64,000 bases of DNA from Paragorgia papillata (GCA_035771165.1 JAWNZC010000321.1:2331501-2395500); one strand, 5' to 3'; shown: positions 23,796 to 34,784, counted from the first letter of the stretch. Notes: generated from the letters alone by a model not told the origin. Program-made: numbers and translations.

Positions 23796-25105
23796 TCATA
23801 GCCACTGGAAAGGGGGGAGAGGGCTGTGAAACTCCACTCTGAAACAATAGAACTTCCGGTTTGATGTTAAAAATTTCACGCCTGAGCGTCACGTGATCTT
23901 GAACTGGCATTGCCAGTTATTCTTTCATATGGCTTACATTAGATTATAACGGGGTAACCTTGTTCTTCGTTAAACGGCACGATGTCGGTTATGGTGACTT
24001 CTAAAAATCCACAAGAAATATGATATTTACAAGTCCAAAGGAGTACCCTTGTATTTCGTTAACAAAATTCGATAGGAATTCGGTTTTTGACGACATACGA
24101 ACTTAAGACAGCGACAGTGCTGTATAGTGCATACTGTAGTCAGTCATTTTTATGACAAATTTTATATTTTACATTGATTCTGCGTTAATTTTAGATATTA
24201 GTTTATTCAATAATATGACTGTGTGCACAAAGAATTCACCTCAAAAAGATCGGATTGGTTTTAACAGGACCGTGAGAGTTTTTACATTTGTAAGTCGCGC
24301 ATTTCTCAAATAAGACGTAAACAAATATATATGGTGGTGCATCGTTGTGTAGATGATCGGCGTTCGGTTTCATGATGGACTTTATCGTGACATTAAAATG
24401 ATCATCCCTTGAACATTACACAATCGTATCAAGCGCTAATTCATGCATGCATGGCTCACTCAAATAATTCACACTCTGGCATCGTGAGCAAATTAGCCGT
24501 AGCGCGAACTATTTTCTCCCCGCCGGACTAATTATTGTAAACAAACATTTATAAGATTCTCAGCTACAAAAATCTGGGAAAATATTCCCAGTGATTTAAA
24601 AACCCTTTCTGTTTCAATGTAAAAAATATTAAGTCACCAAGGTTGATCTGAATTTCATTCTCGTATAATACAATGTCTATTTTCTTACTTCGACACGATC
24701 TTAATATTTCATCCTCTGCTGATCCCCAACTTATTAATATGTCAAGGCAGTGATTAAACTCGAAAGCTTTATACTTTAATTACACTCTCACATATGTATA
24801 TTCTTTCATAAAATATTTTGTTTTATATTTAACTCTGATTTATTTATGTATCACCATGTAAACTTTGTTTGTAGTTTTCATTGTAAGTATTAAAAATAGT
24901 GTGAATAAATTGAAATTATCATAAATCGCCGCATGTCTACAAATTATTAATAAAAGAAAACCAAGGAACAACGCAGTCGAAAAGCATTTGTCGTCTCCGT
25001 GCCATTATTAAATCGGAGTTTTGCACTTTTGTTGTCAGATGGCAATGTTTCTTAATACTTTAGTTATTCTAATAAACTGATACGCATACGACAATTGCCA
25101 GTCCT
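23796..25105 (+). mobile_element. Interspersed repeat copy A (truncated right end)
   Basis: Nearly identical in the same orientation to 58018-59291. It begins ATCATAGCCACTGGAAAGG, which is the terminal inverted repeat defined on the second copy, and is cut off at 25105 by the start of the hAT element. No protein is encoded; it is AT-rich. Confidence 0.75.
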
Positions 25106-28100
25106 CAGTGGCGTGCTGGCAGGGGGGGCCGGGGGGCCATGGCCCCCCCAGTGAAGATTTTTTAGGGGGCGCCAAAACTCAAAGGGGGCGCCAAGATTGA
25201 TCAAGCGTTGGTTAAAACTTTTGTCACAATCCGTGAGTCCGATGAGCCAATGAAAGAAAAATGAACTGAATTTTATCGAGATCTCAGATCTGTTTGGCAG
25301 TGCCTGTGCCTCTGTGTCTGTCACAGACACACGATACTGACAACAACCGCAACACCTTGCGCCCGTGCCACTTTTCCTAATTCCGTTGTTCTGACAGATC
25401 AACTGACAAGCTGATTTCCGATATGCCAGATTTTTTGGCAATTTGGGCCAACGCATGATCAAATTACTTACTGCCGCAAACACTGCTTGATGTGCTTGTG
25501 CGCTTACTTTGCTTGCTACTTCTTCAGTGTGTTCTCAAACTGCTCAAAGGATGTGAAATTGTGAATTGCTAATTTGCTAATTGTGAAACTAAATGCGATT
25601 ATGTGAAGGGAGTTTGCTTACGATTACTGTTAAGTATTTTAATTATCTCATGTAAAGATATTTTAGTTTTGTATTTTGTAAATGTAAAACGCTATCACAC
25701 TGTCGCAGTGTCGCTGTTAACTTGTAAAAATTATTCAATTAATTTTGTTGAATAAATTGAAATTAAGATAGCTTCTTGTGAATGTCCGCACTCCGCACTG
25801 TCCGCAGAAACGTTGATATCTGCAAAAAGTGCAAAGACTGATATTATAGCGAATAGCGATTATCAAGGGCCGCGGGCCCGCCGGCCGCGGCAATCGACAA
25901 TGACAACAAAATGAACGAATCAATCGCGCATTGAAGTTGACTGCTTCAGGCACATTTGTGGCTCGCTAGCCAATTTAGGTAATAGGTATATTGTTTACAG
26001 TGTTGTTCGCCGGTTCGCCCGCTCCAGCCTCGCTCGCTGCGGCAATATTTCTCGTTTGAAAATTAAATGCAAGACCTTTGCCAATTTACAATAATAAAAA
26101 AAAAACAGAACTTATTTTGAACTATTTTATTAATCTGATCATCTGATGCTACTATAGCCTGTAGATATGTCCGACAACCGACAATCCAAAAGAAAAAGAT
26201 CCGGAGCTGAATCCAGAAAAGCAAAGAAAGCTAGGCAACATGAGAATAAGCAGCTTAGTTCTTTCATGACACAGTACTTCCAACACGAAGATGAGTCCAA
26301 TGTGCCTGAAGCAAAAACTGACTTTAGGTCAGACGCAGAAGGGGGTGGAAACTGTGAAAGAGATACGCCTGGACTGCCTGGTCCAGGAGCCTTAGAGTTA
26401 AATACCTTGACGTTTGAAGACGAACAAGGATCTCCAGTTGATTCTCCAGTAGCAGTAAACCAAGGTGAGGAAAGTTCAATAGTTGAAGTTCATCAGGATG
26501 TCGATAACTTGCTTGAGGTTGAAGAAAGGGCAGAGACGACATTGCAAGAACAAGAGTATGGCGAGGAATCATTAACCGTGGAGGAACCAAGCCAATGCAG
26601 GGAATTTCTGTCAAATCCAAGAATCGTTGTTGATGAAGTCAGTGGAACATTTGATCCTGCATCAGTTGTTGGCTTGAAGCTCAGCACAGAAGAAAAGGCA
26701 AAATTAATTAAAATGAAGCCTTGCCAACCAAATCAGTCTACATTAAAGTTGAGAAAAAAGCAGTTTGGCGAACGTTCCAGATATTGCTCGCAGCAAGTAT
26801 TTTCTCATGATGACGATACCAGACGGAAATGGATTTCCTATTCATTGAGCACAGATAGCCTGTTTTGTATACCTTGTCTCCTGTTTACAGATGCATTATC
26901 ACGGGGTGAATTTATACGCGCAAATCAAGGAAACACCTTCACGTCTACTGGATTTTCTAACTGGAAGAAACAACAAAGCGTTATTGACAAGCATGAGATA
27001 TCAGCAGCTCACGCAAACGCAAAAGTCGCAGAGGTGTTTTGTCTTGCAAGACAGAAATATTGCTTCATGCTTGGGGCAACAAGAACAGGAAGAAGCTGCA
27101 CGAAAAAAGATGGAAGTTATTAGCAATAGGAATGTAATGACGCGCATCGTAGATTGTGTTATGTTCCTTGGAAAGCAAAGACTTGCATTTAGAGGCCATC
27201 GAGAATCACTTGCAAGTGAATTATTAAACACGGGAAATTTCTTGGAAGTGTTGAAGCTCTTGTCTGCATATGATATTACCATCCGCGATCATCTTGAAAA
27301 AGTTCGGAAACAGCATGAAGCAGACGTGGCAACGGTTGGACAGCGATCAGTAGCCAAGTCAACAAAAGCAGTGAAAGGCCGCGGCTCGAAGCTCACATTT
27401 CTAAGTAATAAGACCCAAAACAACGTTATTGATGTCATCGGGAAGGAGATAACCTCGGAGATAGTAAAGAGAATCCAGGAATGCAAAGCTTGGGCTTTGA
27501 TAGCTGATACCACGCCGGATGTTAGCCACCATGAACAACTTAGCATTTGCGTCAGAATAGTTGACCGTGTTGGTCACTGCTCTGAGCATTTGTTGTGTTG
27601 CAAAAGAGCATCTGGTACAACTGCGCAAGAGCTCTATACGACTATTGTAGAAGTTTTGAAGTCTGAAGGTGTCTCCTTTGATAAATTAGTTGCACAGACG
27701 TATGATGGGGCTTCAAATATGAGTGGTTGCTATAACGGGCTGCAAGCAATCATGAAAGATGCAATCGGCAGCCATGTAGTATACACTCATTGCTATGCTC
27801 ATACGCTCAACTTGGTCTTGTCGGACTCAGCCGGTGCCGCCATCAATGTCATTTCTCTATTCAGCAATCTGGAGAAGACGTACATCCTCTTCAGTCAGTC
27901 TGAAAAAATTCACTCGATGTTCGAATCCATTCAGAAAGATCAGCAGCTCAAAGTCCTTGTGTTGAAGCGTATCAATACTGTCCGCTGGCATTCTCGTGAG
28001 TTTAGCCTTAAAGTCTTCCTTTCACGATACGATTGTGTTATAAAAGTTCTTGGAGAAGTTGCTGCAGAAATTTCATTCTCGGTAAACCAGAGAACAACTG

Positions 28101-29397
28101 ATGAGGTGCTTCTTGCCCCGTTCCAATCAAAGCAAATTATGGCTACAGCTTGTCTTTTTCGCGAAATTTTCGTCATTATAGGTCCTCTAAGTCGATACTT
28201 ACAAAGTGTTAATGTAGATCTTGGTAAAGCGTTAGCCATGGTCGACTCCTCTCTTTCTCGGCTTCAAAGTTTACGCAGCGATCCAGATAAGATCATTCAA
28301 ATTTCTGATAAAGACTGCGGAACTGTTGAATGGAAAGAACGAAGGGTAAGACGTCGAAGAGTGATGGATGGTGAGATTGCCAGAGATGAACCAGAGGAAA
28401 CACCCCTTGCTGAGTGGAAACGCGAAACGTTCCATGTTGCTGTTGACACCGTCATTAATTCGATGAAAAATCGTTTTGAGAAAAACCGGCCATTATTACA
28501 GTCTCTTGCAATGTTTTCCCCAAGCGGGTTTCCCGAACTTGTGAAGAACATTCAAACTGCCCACGACTTGGAAGCGAAGATAAGCAGTTTCTGCACAACA
28601 TATAACATCAACACATCCCGCTGCGCTGAAGAACTGTTCACATTTGCCTCGTCATTTCAAATGCTCAATCGTTCCATTTTTGCCAATGGTTCTCATTTTC
28701 CACAAGAATATGATGAGAACGATGCAGATCTTGATTCAGATGATCACGATGACAACAGAGACGAAGCCACTTCTGCCAACGAAAAACCACGGGACAAAGA
28801 TGTGCCATCTTTTCTCGAGGCTTTAAATATTCTCTTGCATCCCAATTATCACCTAATCGATGCGTATCCTACACTTTGTCAAGTGTACGCGATTTCGGTT
28901 GGAATACCAATCAGTTCCGCGACTGCTGAGCGCTCCTTCTCAGCCCTAAAGAGAGTGAAAACGCGCATCCGTTCATCCATGTTGCAAAGAAGACTGGAAG
29001 CGTTACTATTGATGGCAGTTGAACGGGACATTTTATTGTCTTTAGACAAAGTGCGAATTATTGATGTATTTGCAAAGACATGGACGGAACTATCCAAGGC
29101 ACTTTTTTAAATTAACATTCAGTCTTAACAAATGATTGGGATAACTATATGTACAACTGTTCAATTTTATATTTTTGAGATTTTGAGCCAAGACTCTTAA
29201 GCTACACTAGGAAAGCACTTGTTTCCTTGCACTCATTGTTGTATATCTTAGTCCTGAAAATCGAAAATAGATAATAAAATACCATATAATAGATAGTTGG
29301 ATATTGATGTTTCTAGTAAATTCGCAAATGTAACAAACAGGGGGGCGCCAAATTTACTGTTGGCCTCCCCTGCCAAACAAGGGCCAGCACGCCACTG
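25106..29397 (+). mobile_element. hAT transposon, near full length, 4.3 kb
   Basis: The left end CAGTGGCGTGCTGGC and the right end GCCAGCACGCCACTG are perfect 15-bp terminal inverted repeats of hAT type, followed inside by G/C-runs and GGGGGCGCC repeats at both ends. It encodes one transposase with a single frameshift. The 8-bp flanks (CCAGTCCT left, TATGGAAC right) do not match, so the usual 8-bp target duplication is missing: the left neighbour is repeat copy A, the right neighbour a LINE. Confidence 0.9.
26167..29110 (+). pseudogene. hAT transposase, TTF-zinc-finger/DUF4371 type (ZMYM1-like), one frameshift
   Basis: About 980 codons from ATG at 26167 to TAA at 29110. Order: basic, nuclear-signal-like N-terminus (KRKRSGAESRKAKKARQ); acidic linker to about residue 150; TTF-type zinc finger (RKWISYSL, FCIPCLLF) near residues 215-250; then at about 27050, around ARQ, the frame must shift by one base; RIVDCVMFLGKQRLAFRGH; first catalytic Asp in LIADTTPDVSHHEQL; second in AQTYDGASNMSG; CYAHTLNLVLSD; RWHSRE; and the C-terminal hAT dimerisation region with YAISVGIPISSATAERSFSA (catalytic-type Glu) and KTRIRSSM. 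It excises and inserts the hAT element that surrounds it. Except for the single indel all hallmark motifs are intact, so the copy is young; the indel could also be an assembly error. Confidence 0.88.
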
Positions 29398-30377
29398 TAT
29401 GGAACTCTACCTTAATGGTAACCTTATTGATGAAGCTAAAGACGAAGCAATTCTGGGTGTTAAGTTGGATAAACACCTTAGTTGGGACAATTATGTTGAC
29501 TATCTGATTCACAAGTTGAATTCAAGATTTTTCCTCCTTAAAAGAGCAAAAGGTTATCTTTCTATTTCATGTAGAAAACTGCTATACAATGCACTTATCA
29601 AATCCCGACTCGAATATTGCTGCACAGCAATTGTTCAATTGGTCAATTGGAAAGACTCGTTGGAATTCAGAAATGCTGTGCTCGATTAATTTTAGATGCC
29701 CACACTCTCGATAATTCTGTCAAGCTATTTAGCACGTTAAACTGGATTCCAATAGATGACATTATCCGTGTTAAGAACTTGTGCATGATGTTCAAGATTG
29801 TCAACCGACTATGTCCGCAGTATTTTGACAACTATATACATTATGCATGTTAGGGACAGCCATAAACACAATACAATACAATACAATACAATACAATACA
29901 ATACAATACAATACAATACAATACAATACAATACAATACAATACAATACAATACAAGAGCCTCAGCTAAGAAAAATAACAGTACCGAAATATCGTACGAA
30001 TTCTGCCCTTCGTATCGGTTTCATGCCAGTGGCATTCGGCTCTGCATGAATTTATTAAGTTTGGACGGCATGAACATGGCAAGTCTAACTAACTTTAAAT
30101 CTTATTTAAATAAAAATATCTTACACAACAATTGTAATATTGGCCACTTTAAGATCACACACACATTTTGAAAATCGGGTCACGATGCTCAAGTGTATAT
30201 TTATTTATTCTGATAATTATTGCTTATATTTGTATATATCATTTAATTTACTTAGTTCTTACGTATAATATATATCTGTTTTGTATATTTACGTATTTAA
30301 TTGTAATAGGGCCACAATAACTGGATAACCATGTAACTTGTATTTACCCGAATAAAGGCTTATTATTATTATTATTA
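29398..30377 (+). pseudogene. 5'-truncated LINE: RT thumb/C-terminal region
   Basis: After the hAT end, AILGVKLDKHLSWDNYVDYL, then SRFFLLKRAKGYLS, LYNALIKSRLEYCCTAI, then in a second frame LVGIQKCCARLILDA, LFSTLNWIPIDD, MFKIVNRLCPQYF. This is the thumb and C-terminal part of a LINE reverse transcriptase. A pentanucleotide repeat (29868-29955) interrupts the coding part; beyond it the frame resumes weakly to about 30180. The 3' end is AATAAAGGCTTATTATTATT, i.e. a (TTA)n tail to 30376. Frameshift near 29640 and the repeat expansion disable it. Confidence 0.75.
29868..29955. repeat. (AATAC)n pentanucleotide microsatellite
   Basis: About 17 perfect units inside the LINE coding remnant. Confidence 0.95.
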
Positions 30378-30935
30378 CAGAGCTCAAGGAGAGCTCTCGA
30401 ATGATATGTTAAAAATACTTTTTAACAGCAATCTCTATATTAGTTATATATTTTTTATTAGTTATTCTCATAAAGTTAAACACAAGCATGCAAGATAAAT
30501 GGTAGCATGCAGCGCCTTTGCCTTCCAATTTTGCTTACAGTAACTTGAAATTTCAACGTCAAATAAATCATATCCATTCGCGCGAAATGGGCACATTCCG
30601 TAGTCTAATTATCATTATCAAATCATTAATAATTCATAAGGAAAATTCAAAAGAAATTAATGTTTAATCAGGTGTTTGTAAGTAATATTTATAAACCGCG
30701 CAGGAGGGCTTTATCGGATATAAAACACGAGGCGATAGCCGAGTGTTTTAGAGCCGATAAAGCCCGTACTGCAAGGTTTTTAAATGGCTTCTAAAAAGAA
30801 AATTAAGCTTATCTCAGCCGTTAAAAACCAGCGAGAAACTTCGAGCGAGTCTATATCACATATATAGATCCGATACGCTCATGATTTTTCTTTGTGTTTT
30901 CCTCATGAATTATTAATGAATTTTAGAAGTAATAG
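30378..30935. other. Non-coding; short palindrome
   Basis: No gene. 30706-30765 is a palindrome (GGGCTTTATCGG ... CCGATAAAGCCC) with the apical hairpin GAGGCGATAGCCGAG. 30586-30607 is an inverted match to 33425-33446 at the start of the tandem array. Confidence 0.5.
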
Positions 30936-32896
30936 TTAAAATATGAGCGGCCGATCTTTATGGGCATTTACAATGGCGAGCCATTGTAGATGCCCATAAA
31001 GATCGGACGCGAATATTTTAACTTACTTATCAAATTCTAAGTGTAAATGATGAACACTTTGTTTAAGAGTCGTAGGAAAGGTGAGATAAGATAATTTACA
31101 GTCAGAAAAAGCTCAATTTGAGGCACTAGTGCCTATTAACTTTGATAAAACATTGATGTTTTATTAATCAATGTTTTATCCGTAGTTGTGAAATTCATGA
31201 ATAATTAATGAGGTTAAGAACGAATCCTAACGCGGCATTCAAGTCACATGACTAACATAATAAATCTCAATAAAGGTCGAGTATCTAAAAGCAAGGGGAG
31301 GGCTTGAAAAGTAACAGGGAAAACATGGGGTTAGTGAATAGAATTAAAAGAACAATGATGTCGTTTTCGAGCTAATTAATTCATTAACTTTCATACAGAT
31401 TTCTTACTGAGCTAATTAATTCATTAACTTTGATACAGATTTCACACTCAAACCCCCGTGACTGCAAGAAAATATTACACACTTACAACAATTTAAAGCA
31501 AATATCTAGCAAGCAAGAGTTACTTCTTCACAACAAACTTAATCTTACAGTTGTTAAACGTTTTTGAAAGACTTTCATCGAAAATAATGAAATTATCTTG
31601 GATAATTATATTACATTTTCTAAGCAATCTATGCTCACCAGCCCACAGACCAAAAATTTTCCCGTTATAAAAATAAATCGTACAAAGTAACGACTCAGCT
31701 GTTGCGGCTCCTAATAGTCCTTTCTCCCAGAGTAGAGTCTCCTCTTCGGCTGTAATTTCTTTGCGATCCTCTTCTTCGATGCTACCGCGATGCCACTTTT
31801 TGTCGCATTCTTCATCTCTGCATCTAATGTTTTACGAAATAAAGCAAACCTGAAATCCAAGCAACAATCAGCATTCAATAACTTTACGCACGTTCTGGTT
31901 GCCCCGTCCTCAACAGCGTGACGTTTATTCAAAGTCACCTATTGATTAACAAGAAATTCACAAATTATTCAATCCCTACCTACTCACCTTCTCTCGCCTT
32001 TCGCCAAAATATTGACTCCCTTCTCTCCATTTAAGTCCAGTTAATGGCGATTGATTCCACATATCAGCAAGTACAAACTTTTCGGCGGGTACCGTTCGCC
32101 ATTCTGCTTCGCAACTTCGGTAATGAACTTACACAACCAGAAGTTTACAGTATACGTAGTCATTTCATGTATAGGAACAGTTAAATCCTGTATATTAGCT
32201 AAAACCACTCCCTCAAAGCCAACAGTCTCTTGTATTGCTCTCTTGTTCGAGCGAGTCGACACCATACTTCAAAAACCTTTAATGCCCATTTGGTATTATA
32301 GACAGTGTTTTTAGGTGTTGCTTCTGCAAGTAAACACTTTCCTTCTTCTGCAGTTTTTGCCGCACGAAAACGTTGCATTGACATGTTTACTTCAACCACG
32401 TTAACTTTGAAATGCAATAAACGAGTGCATAACTTGTAAATTCAAATTAGACCATCGCTAGAATACCAAGGGGAATATAACTCTCTACATACGTAATTAT
32501 TCATTATAGTACTATTGTGAACTGTCGTTCATCAATCATCCATTATTAATTTCACAAGTAAGATAAAATACTCGCGGCCGATCTGTATGGCATTAAAAAT
32601 GGCTCGCGCTACGCGCTCGCCATTGTAAATACCCATACAGATCGGCCGCTCGTATTTTATTACTGTTCAAACATTGATTAATAAAACATCAATGTTTTAT
32701 CAAAGTTATTAGACACTAGCGCTCAAATTCAAATTTTTCTGACTTAAAATGATCTTATCTAACTTACAACTCTTAAACAAAGTATTCATCATGTGAGTTA
32801 AAATATTCGCGTCCGATCGTTATGGGAATCTACAGTGGCTCGCCTTCGGCTCGCCATTGTAAATGCCCATAAAGATCGGCCGCTCATATTTTAACT
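30936..32896. repeat. Composite with inverted ~230-bp arms built from one palindrome family
   Basis: The left arm (30936-31180) and right arm (32671-32896) are reverse complements, sharing a TAAAACATTGATGTTTTATTAATC-type block and the CGGCCGATC palindromes. Three ~95-bp palindromes of one family sit at 30936-31022, 32563-32661 and 32797-32895; each reads TAAAAT-A-T-GAGCGGCCGATC from both ends and closes with a GC-rich apical hairpin. The interior carries a Crypton-type relic. Confidence 0.65.
31520..32417 (-). pseudogene. Crypton-type tyrosine-recombinase (DUF3504/ZMYM2-QRICH1-like) relic
   Basis: Read right to left: AEEGKCLLAEATPKNTVYNT, KWALKVFEVWCR, then LANIQDLTVPIHEM, NFWLCKFITEVAKQNGERYP, PKSLYLLICGINRH; after a gap RFALFRKTLDAEMK and KSGIAVASKKRI; then in a shifted frame LLWEKGLLGAATAESLL and FGLWAGEHRLL. 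This order matches the domain that vertebrate ZMYM2/3/4 and QRICH1 inherited from Crypton tyrosine recombinases. A short intron-like gap (about 31937-31988, GTGAGT...ATAG) lies between GINRH and the next block, but a stop follows GINRH and at least two frame changes are needed, so the copy is dead. It lies inside the inverted composite 30936-32896. Confidence 0.6.
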
Positions 32897-32924
32897 ACTA
32901 CTTATCATTTATATATAAAGAGCA

Positions 32925-33365
32925 ACTTGCCAACTAAACTGGCACACTGTCACGGCATGACACGGCTTATAATTCTTATAGAATTTTGAACTGATACATA
33001 AACTTCGACACAAATTTTACTATATAAAGGTAAGAAGTTTGAAGGAAAGCCTGGTTTTCCATTTGGTCGCAACGCCAATACTCACGCGTCGCATGCTGAG
33101 AGCCTGCCCACAGGCTACTTTGCTTATCGCCAATGCAATATTTTTGGCAGTTTCAGAGACTAATTGATCGTTATACTACATATTGCCGTTGCAACCGAAT
33201 GGAAAACGGAGATGTTTTGTAAAGCCTGGTTTAAAACCAGGCTTTAAATAACAAAACATCTTAAAATGCAATAATAGTAAAAATTGTAATGAGATTTATA
33301 ACAGTTGAAGATTCTATAGAATTATATGACGTGCCGTGGCACTGTCCCAGTTTAGTTGGCTAAGT
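32925..33365. mobile_element. Nested foldbacks before the tandem array
   Basis: Outer arms 32925-32990 and 33297-33365 are inverted (CCAACTAAACTGG, GGCACGTC/GACACGGC-like, AATTCTATAGAAT-like). Inside, 33045-33250 is another foldback beginning AAGCCTGGTTTTCCATT and ending in AATGGAAAAC, a relative of the GCCTGGTTTCCAT family. Confidence 0.45.
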
Positions 33366-33807
33366 ATTATCTTTATTTGTAATTTTTGACAAGCATTATT
33401 AATTGAACAAGAAAATGCTTTTAGACTGCGGAATGTGCCCATTTTGTGCATAATGGCTATGATTTCTTCTGTTTTAACGTAGTGTATAGCTGCAAAACGA
33501 AGTTTGGTGTATTTTTGTGTGTAAAAGATAATTATATTTATTTATTTAAACAAAAAAAAGCATTAATAGTTCATATAAATAAAAAGAAAAGTTCTGTTTT
33601 GTTGCTATGGAAACCAGAACCTTCTTAAGAGTTAATGGAAAGTGTCTTATTGCTTTCTCCAATCTTTGTTATATATAGGACTGAAATATTACTGCTTTCT
33701 CCAATCTTTGTTGTATTAGGATTGATGGCGTTAAAAGAACGGTTGGTTATTGAGATTGATCTGCTTCAAAATGAAGCCCCTCTCTCAGAATAGGCATATA
33801 TATATAT

Positions 33808-33983
33808 AGCATGTTCTGAGGATTTTGGGTGAAGGAAAATTCGAGTGTAGAATAAATATATACATTTTAAGATCAGACCGGGACCAGTTGCGAAAAATGC
33901 AACTACACAGGCCTTCCGGCAGGAATTGAACCCACGACCTTGCGATTCTAGTGCAATGCTCTGACCACTGAGCCACGGAGGGC
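33808..33983 (-). mobile_element. tRNA-derived SINE, minus copy
   Basis: Minus strand 33983-33911 folds as a 73-nt tRNA-like head. It has an A box (TGGCTCAGTGGTCAGAGC), a 7-nt anticodon loop CTAGAAT, a B box GGTTCAATTCC and a 7-bp acceptor with one mismatch (GCCCTCC/GGAAGGC). A non-tRNA body follows down to about 33808 (TTTTGGGTGAAGG reversed). The mismatched anticodon stem and the fused body indicate a SINE rather than a working tRNA gene. Confidence 0.7.
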
Positions 33984-34007
33984 GTTGCCGAGAGCTTGAT
34001 CGCGAGT

Positions 34008-34138
34008 TCGTGTTCAATTCCTGCCGGAAGGCCTGTGTAGTTGCATTTTTCGCAACTGGTCCAGGTCTGGTCTTAAAATGTATATATTTATTCTACACTC
34101 GAATTTCCCTTCACCCAAAATCCTCAGAACATGCTATG
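34008..34138 (+). mobile_element. tRNA-derived SINE, plus copy lacking its 5' end
   Basis: Reverse complement of 33808-33940. It starts inside the tRNA head just before the B box (GTTCAATTCC) and runs to CATGCTATGTA. With the minus copy it forms a ~330-bp palindrome inserted in the TA stretch of the first array unit. Confidence 0.7.
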
Positions 34139-34185
34139 TAATCGAGTGAAATGCCCAATATTACATATATATATATATATATATA

Positions 34186-34243
34186 GTTCAATCTACAGAC
34201 ACGGTGTTTCGCTGTACAACAGCTCATCAGTGTAGCTTGGAAC
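34186..34243 (-). ncRNA. Hammerhead ribozyme, type I, copy 1
   Basis: All core bases are present on the minus strand: CTGATGA, stem II GCTGT/ACAGC with TGT loop (first pair G-C), GAA, then A15.1-U16.1 closing a 3-bp stem III (ACA/TGT, loop CCG), and cleavage triplet GTC. Stem I is open-ended: strands GTTCCAAGCTACA and TGTAGATTGAAC pair as 5 bp, a G/A internal loop, 3 bp, a bulged C and 3 bp. Predicted cut is between plus-strand positions 34198 and 34197. The very short stem III is like those of hammerheads in Penelope-like elements and animal retrozymes. Confidence 0.85.
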
Positions 34244-34462
34244 AATCCGAATGAATTTCACCAATTACTTATACACATGCGATCGTCGGTGGCAACCGCA
34301 TGTGGGAAAGCATCGGTGAAATACATTCAGATAGCGTGAAGTGCGCATGGGCCCAGAGTGCTCAAACTTCCACAAGGGTAGTGAGCGTTGCATTATCGCT
34401 AATAGGTACCCACGGCAACTTCACAGAGTGCTCAACAACACCAAAGTGAAGGAGCATACATA

Positions 34463-34520
34463 GTTCAATCTACAGACACGGTGTTTCGCTGTACAACAGC
34501 TCATCAGTGTAGCTTGGAAC
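34463..34520 (-). ncRNA. Hammerhead ribozyme, type I, copy 2
   Basis: Identical in sequence to copy 1, with the predicted cut between plus positions 34475 and 34474, exactly 277 bp from the first. Transcription across both would release a unit-length RNA. Confidence 0.85.
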
Positions 34521-34777
34521 AATCCGAATGAATTTCACCAATTACTTATACACATGCGATCGTCGGTGGCAACCGCATGTGGGAAAGCATCGGTGAAATA
34601 CATTCAGATAGCGTGAAGTGCGCATGGGCCCAGAGTGCTCAAACTTCCACAAGGGTAGTGAGCGTTGCATTATATATATATATATATATGTTAATTCCCC
34701 CCGGCACACATAGATTTAGGCCAAACTGTTTAAGAACGGTTTCAAGGAAAGCTTGGTAAACATGTAGTCTTTCGACC

Positions 34778-34784
34778 TATATAA
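34778..34784 (+). promoter_or_regulatory. Conserved plus-strand TATA box of the array unit
   Basis: TATATAA in the context TTTCGA(C/T)C-TATATAA-(G/C)AGGG, followed by GCACTTTTAGCATCGCC. The same box recurs at 37158, 39634, 45889 and 49709, once per unit. No long frame follows; what would be transcribed is unknown. Confidence 0.45.

Larger units (their letters stand above)
34184..34672 (-). mobile_element. Probable retrozyme: tandem 277-bp hammerhead-bearing repeat
   Basis: Two direct copies, one complete (34184-34460) and one cut after 212 bp (34461-34672). Each carries a type I hammerhead ribozyme on the minus strand. The repeat monomer is 277 bp measured cut-site to cut-site. It has no coding capacity and is bounded by (TA)n on both sides. 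Small non-coding tandem repeats of a few hundred bp with type I hammerheads are the definition of animal retrozymes, whose transcripts self-cleave into monomers that circularise. Equivalent positions in the other array units lack it, so it is a young insertion. Confidence 0.8.

Noticed and set aside
29798..30049. NTIQY-repeat protein
   Set aside because: Produced by the (AATAC)n microsatellite inside a LINE relic.
33446..33628. 60-codon plus-strand frame (MHNGYDFFCF...) seen in units 1-3
   Set aside because: Recurs at 36614 and 38976 only because the units are near-identical; indels destroy it in the later units and no domain is visible.
33911..33983. Functional tRNA gene (anticodon AGA)
   Set aside because: The anticodon stem has a mismatch, a serine tRNA should have a long variable arm, and the head is fused to a repeated body; it is a SINE.
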